DNA from: Mycobacterium sp. DL99
GTDB lineage: Bacteria; Actinomycetota; Actinomycetes; Mycobacteriales; Mycobacteriaceae
Direction: 5' to 3'
Assembly: GCF_004762045.1 (NCBI RefSeq)
Contig: NZ_SJOM01000007.1
Location: 673,332 to 737,331 of the forward strand
Length of the DNA: 64,000 nt
Below, piece after piece: positions 61,631-64,000 of this stretch; within the stretch, counting starts at the first letter, position 1, and each line of letters opens with the position of its first letter. Under the pieces are notes generated by a model. The model saw only the letters and a list, made by a program, of their open reading frames with translations, did no database searches and was not told the origin of the DNA. The translations under genes were made by a program, and so were the position numbers.

Positions 61631-62250
61631 TCCACTTCGGACTCGCCGTCGGCCTCGCGTTCGGCGTCGGGCACATCGCGTCGTCGCGAGAGCATCAGCA
61701 CGATGTCACGAATCGGTGCCTCGCGGCGCCCACCCCACTCCGGGCCGACGGTGAAATCGGCATCGGTGGCCACGAAGCGATAACCCGGTAGATCGCGCTG
61801 CGGCGCGAACGGGAACTTCATGTGCCACAACCGTTCCGCGACAGCCACGGCCGCGTCGGTGGGCATCGGACGGTCGATGCCCAGCGGGATGCAGATGTCC
61901 TGGGTATGGATCAGCACATCCAACAGCGGATCGACTTCCTTGGTCATCGGCGGCCGCTTCCGCGAACCCGCCATGGCGCGCAGCCGCGCCGTGATGGCAG
62001 GCGGGTCGGCGGGATCGTCCTGGGCTGCCCGGCGGACCATGGCGTCGAACCGGAAGCCCGACTTGAGCGCGGCCGGCAACATCTCGCCGATGCTGGCGTG
62101 GGACTGCGTGATGTGGATCGCGACCTCACGCACCGTCCAGCCCGCACACAGTGATGATGTCGACCACTGGTCGGGTTGGAAGGTGTCGAGAAGATCGGCG
62201 AGCTGTCCACGCTGCTCATCGACATTGCGCCAGATCGTGTCGGAGTCCAC
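61627..62250 (-). CDS. Maleylpyruvate-isomerase-family (DinB/mycothiol-dependent) protein
   Basis: Protein of 207 aa. The N-terminal DinB-like four-helix domain has 'LDTFQPDQWSTSSLCAGWTV' and 'REVAIHITQSHASIGEML'. A second conserved part is 'DPLLDVLIHTQDICIPLGID'. His residues in 'AIHITQSH' and 'LIHTQD' fit the family's metal site. Members use mycothiol as cofactor or nucleophile. GTG 62250 with AGGAAC upstream is preferred over the longer ATG start. The TAG overlaps the ABC exporter TAG (61627-61630). Confidence 0.8.
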   Translation of the reverse strand: MDSDTIWRNVDEQRGQLADLLDTFQPDQWSTSSLCAGWTVREVAIHITQSHASIGEMLPAALKSGFRFDAMVRRAAQDDPADPPAITARLRAMAGSRKRPPMTKEVDPLLDVLIHTQDICIPLGIDRPMPTDAAVAVAERLWHMKFPFAPQRDLPGYRFVATDADFTVGPEWGGRREAPIRDIVLMLSRRRDVPDAEREADGESEVD

Positions 62251-62358
62251 GGCCGTTCCTATCGTCAGGGTTCCCTGACCAAAGTAGTCGCGTCCGTGTC
62301 CGGTGTCGGCCGATCGAATGGTCAGTGACATTGGCGCGCTGCTGCTCGTCGATTCCAG

Positions 62359-62511
62359 TCAGGGCAATGTGCGGTAGTCGCGGGGTGACACACCGGCGCG
62401 GCGCCGGAACGCGGTGGTGAACTGGTTCCGTGCCGCGAAGCACACCATCGCGCTGATCTCGGTGATGGTGTAGCTGGTCGTCAGCAGCAGGGTCTTGGCG
62501 CGGCCGATGCG
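62359..62511 (-). pseudogene. Remnant of an AraC-family regulator (C-terminal fragment)
   Basis: The last 50 codons match the end of the module AraC proteins: 'RIGRAKTLLLTTSYTITEIS', then 'FTTAFRRRAGVSPRDYRTLP'. A Cys-Phe-Ala-Ala-Arg stretch replaces the usual GFSTPSHF. Upstream sequence shows no sensor domain or first helix-turn-helix, so this is a 3' fragment. The rest of the 398-bp gap 62251-62648 holds no gene I can support. Probably a relic of another regulator module. Confidence 0.7.
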
Positions 62512-62648
62512 GCGGTCCTGTCGACGCATGCCACGGTCCTCCTGGGTCGCCCGGACGCTGTTGCATCGGTCAAACCGAGCGGAGTTAATCGAGCTGTCGG
62601 ATTCGACCTTGCCGCTATCGACCAGGCGGCTCTGACGGGCGGCACCGA

Positions 62649-63197
62649 CTACTTGCACAGCGCTTCGATCCGCTCGGTCTCGGTTTGTGCGTTCTGCAAC
62701 AAGCCGACCTGGTCGGGCGCGTCGTTGCCGATGCCGGCCAGCGCGTTCACCGCAACCGCCTGCAGGGTCCCGGCGAATTCCTTGACCGCATGGTTGAGGT
62801 CGCTGGGTGCCGCAGGATCGACATTGTCCAGCAGATACGTACCACCGCCGAGCATCGATAGCCGGGCATTCGCCGCGACGGCCTGCCTCGAGGCGGGATT
62901 GTCGTCCGGTTGGGTGTGCGTCTGAATGGCGACCCCGGACGCGACCTTCTTGAAGTTGTCGCAGGTGCGCGTGCGGGCGGCACTCATCTGCTCGGAGGTG
63001 GGAGGCGCCGGCGTCGCCGCCGCGGCGTCCTTGGATGCCTCGGTCTTATCCAACAGCGCCCATATCGAGACCCCTGCGGCGGCTAACGCCGCCACCAACG
63101 CGACGATCGCCACGACGAAGGGGGCGCGACTGGGCTCTGGCGCTGGTGCGTGTGAGGCCGAGCGTGTGCGAGCTCCCTGAACACTTGGCTCTGACAT
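62649..63197 (-). CDS. Membrane-anchored hypothetical protein
   Basis: Protein of 182 aa. A short cytosolic Ser/Ala/Pro-rich N-terminus precedes one transmembrane helix (about 27-48, 'FVVAIVALVAALAAAGVSIW'). An outside helical domain with a Cys pair ('TRTCDNFKKVASGVAIQTHT' and C-terminal 'IEALCK') follows. This topology is common in mycobacterial Mce-associated-like and other small envelope proteins, but I cannot assign a family. ATG 63197 start. Confidence 0.72.
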   Translation of the reverse strand: MSEPSVQGARTRSASHAPAPEPSRAPFVVAIVALVAALAAAGVSIWALLDKTEASKDAAAATPAPPTSEQMSAARTRTCDNFKKVASGVAIQTHTQPDDNPASRQAVAANARLSMLGGGTYLLDNVDPAAPSDLNHAVKEFAGTLQAVAVNALAGIGNDAPDQVGLLQNAQTETERIEALCK

Positions 63198-63323
63198 AGG
63201 TGCGATCCTAACAGGGGCCTGGCTGAATCTTGCTTATTTGCAGAGCATTTCGACATATCGGACCACAGCGTAGAGGCGGCTGGCGGTGCGAACAGCACGT
63301 CAAATAGATTGAACTGCACCGCA

Positions 63324-63358
63324 ATCCGCCCCCTCCGTCGAGTACGGAGGGGGCGGAT
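63324..63358. terminator. 15-bp-arm hairpin after the glycine-rich gene
   Basis: Arms atccgccccctccgt (63324-63338) and its perfect complement (63344-63358), with a 5-base loop, lie 112 bp past the minus-strand stop at 63470. The rest of 63198-63469 (272 bp) has no supported gene and should hold the promoter of the 62649-63197 gene. Confidence 0.65.
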
Positions 63359-63469
63359 CGTTGTCGTCGCGACTCGTCTAGCTCGGGACTCCTATGCCGA
63401 AGTCATGACTGGTTGTGGTGGATCATGCTGGGCCACTGCCATTTTGGCCGCGCTTGCGGGCTGGGATGG

Positions 63470-64000
63470 TCATAGTCCACCTCCGGCGCCGCCTGCACCT
63501 CCGGCTCCGCCGGTCCTACCATCGCTGGGTGCGCCGCCGGATTTTCCGCTGCTACCGGCGCGGCTGCCGCCGAATCCCGTGCCTCCGGTGCCCCCCTTGC
63601 CGCCACTGCCGGGGGATTTGGTGCCGGTGCTGCTGCCGCCGTAGCCGCCCGCGCCGCCCGCGCCGCCGTTGATTCCGCCGGCCCCGCCGGTGCCTCCAGT
63701 CCCGCCGGTGCCGCCGCCGCTGGTGGAGCTGTTGGTGGCGACACCGCCGTTGCCGCCGGCACCTCCCGTGCCGCCGGTGCCGAGAATTCCGGTGCTGCTA
63801 CCTCCCTGCCCGCCGGTGCCGCCTTTGCCCTGGAGGGCTCCAAAAACGCTGCCGACGCCGCCTCGCCCGCCGGTGCCGCCCTGGCCGAGCACCTTTCCAC
63901 CGGTGCCACCGGCGCCGCCAGTGCCGCCGGTCTTCCCCAGACCCCCTTGAGCTCTGCCGCCCTCCCCGCCGGTACCGCCGTTGCCGACCAGGGAGATCGC
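63470..64000 (-). CDS. PGRS-like glycine-rich protein, 3' end only
   Basis: The frame stays open from the window edge to TGA at 63470, giving the last 176 residues. Composition is Gly-Gly-Ala/Gly-Gly-Thr repeats such as 'GGTGGAGGTGGKVLGQGGTG' and 'GGTGGTGGAGGINGGAGGAG', broken by short Ser-rich inserts. This is the pattern of PE_PGRS C-terminal domains. The N-terminal PE domain, if present, lies outside the window, so another Gly-rich surface protein is possible. No C-terminal enzymatic or cell-wall domain follows the repeats. Confidence 0.75.
   Translation of the reverse strand, partial: AISLVGNGGTGGEGGRAQGGLGKTGGTGGAGGTGGKVLGQGGTGGRGGVGSVFGALQGKGGTGGQGGSSTGILGTGGTGGAGGNGGVATNSSTSGGGTGGTGGTGGAGGINGGAGGAGGYGGSSTGTKSPGSGGKGGTGGTGFGGSRAGSSGKSGGAPSDGRTGGAGGAGGAGGGL

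Noticed and set aside
63403..63909. Ala-rich frame and plus-strand Pro-rich frames over the right edge
   Set aside because: Alternate readings of the ggc/ggt repeat. The Gly-Gly-x frame is open to the window edge and has the expected PGRS pattern.
1..64000. tRNA, rRNA, CRISPR arrays, insertion sequences or prophage genes
   Set aside because: No cloverleaf, rRNA-like sequence, regularly spaced direct repeats, transposase, integrase or phage proteins were seen. The tandem hairpins at 31632 lack CRISPR-like identical repeats with unique spacers.

Overview
This window is GC-rich actinobacterial DNA from a mycobacterium, most likely a fast-growing Mycolicibacterium related to M. smegmatis. The evidence is a complete ESX-3 type VII secretion locus with PE/PPE and EsxG/EsxH genes, mycobacterial GTG/TTG starts, ATGA/GTGA operon overlaps, a Stf0-type sulfotransferase and a phnDCE/phnF phosphate-uptake locus of the M. 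smegmatis type. From memory, the order follows the M. tuberculosis block Rv0271c-Rv0315 (fadE6, hydrolase, TetR, VOC protein, Rv0281-type methyltransferase, ESX-3, Rv0293c, tam, Rv0295c, Rv0296c, Rv0307c-Rv0310c, Rv0312, Rv0315), with several local insertions.

Left part (1-13.3 kb): a GntR/FCD regulator; a FadE6-like double acyl-CoA dehydrogenase; a three-gene operon (TetR, alpha/beta hydrolase, D-2-hydroxyacid dehydrogenase) divergent from a VOC-fold protein across a 26-bp palindrome; an LCMT-type methyltransferase; an XRE regulator divergent from a metallo-hydrolase/carboxylesterase pair; a TetR regulator divergent from a DUF2236 oxygenase; and a second LCMT-type methyltransferase. ESX-3 (13.4-27.9 kb) follows in the order eccA3-eccB3-eccC3-PE5-PPE4-esxG-esxH-espG3-eccD3-mycP3-eccE3, preceded by two IdeR-like iron boxes. 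This fits its known role in iron acquisition.

Middle (27.9-45.2 kb): hydrolase, amidohydrolase and trans-aconitate methyltransferase genes; then a sulfur island on the minus strand (sulfatase, Stf0-like sulfotransferase, cysD, cysNC) in which the enzymes that make PAPS are translationally coupled to the sulfotransferase that would use it. Cell-envelope genes follow: two PAP2 proteins (one fused to a lipid-kinase domain), an L,D-transpeptidase, an Hsp70-like protein with a Pro/Thr tail, a secreted cupin and a GH16 glucanase. A phosphate/phosphonate island (45.2-50.5 kb) has phnD-phnC-phnE plus an alcohol dehydrogenase, divergent from repressor phnF across two TGGTCTATACCA operators.

Right part (50.5-58.0 kb): the most unusual region. 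Three paralogous modules each pair an AraC-family regulator with an uncharacterised, probably exported Ala-rich protein. All three exported proteins appear to start at TTG with the same Shine-Dalgarno sequence, share a basic C-terminal tail, and have a conserved about 31-bp element 76-78 bp upstream of the start. Two of the promoters lie in near-identical 207-bp cassettes. A decayed AraC fragment near 62.4 kb may be the relic of another copy. Beyond lie an exported protein, a membrane protein, an ABC exporter, a DinB/mycothiol-type protein, a membrane-anchored hypothetical, and the 3' end of a PGRS-like glycine-rich protein cut by the window edge.
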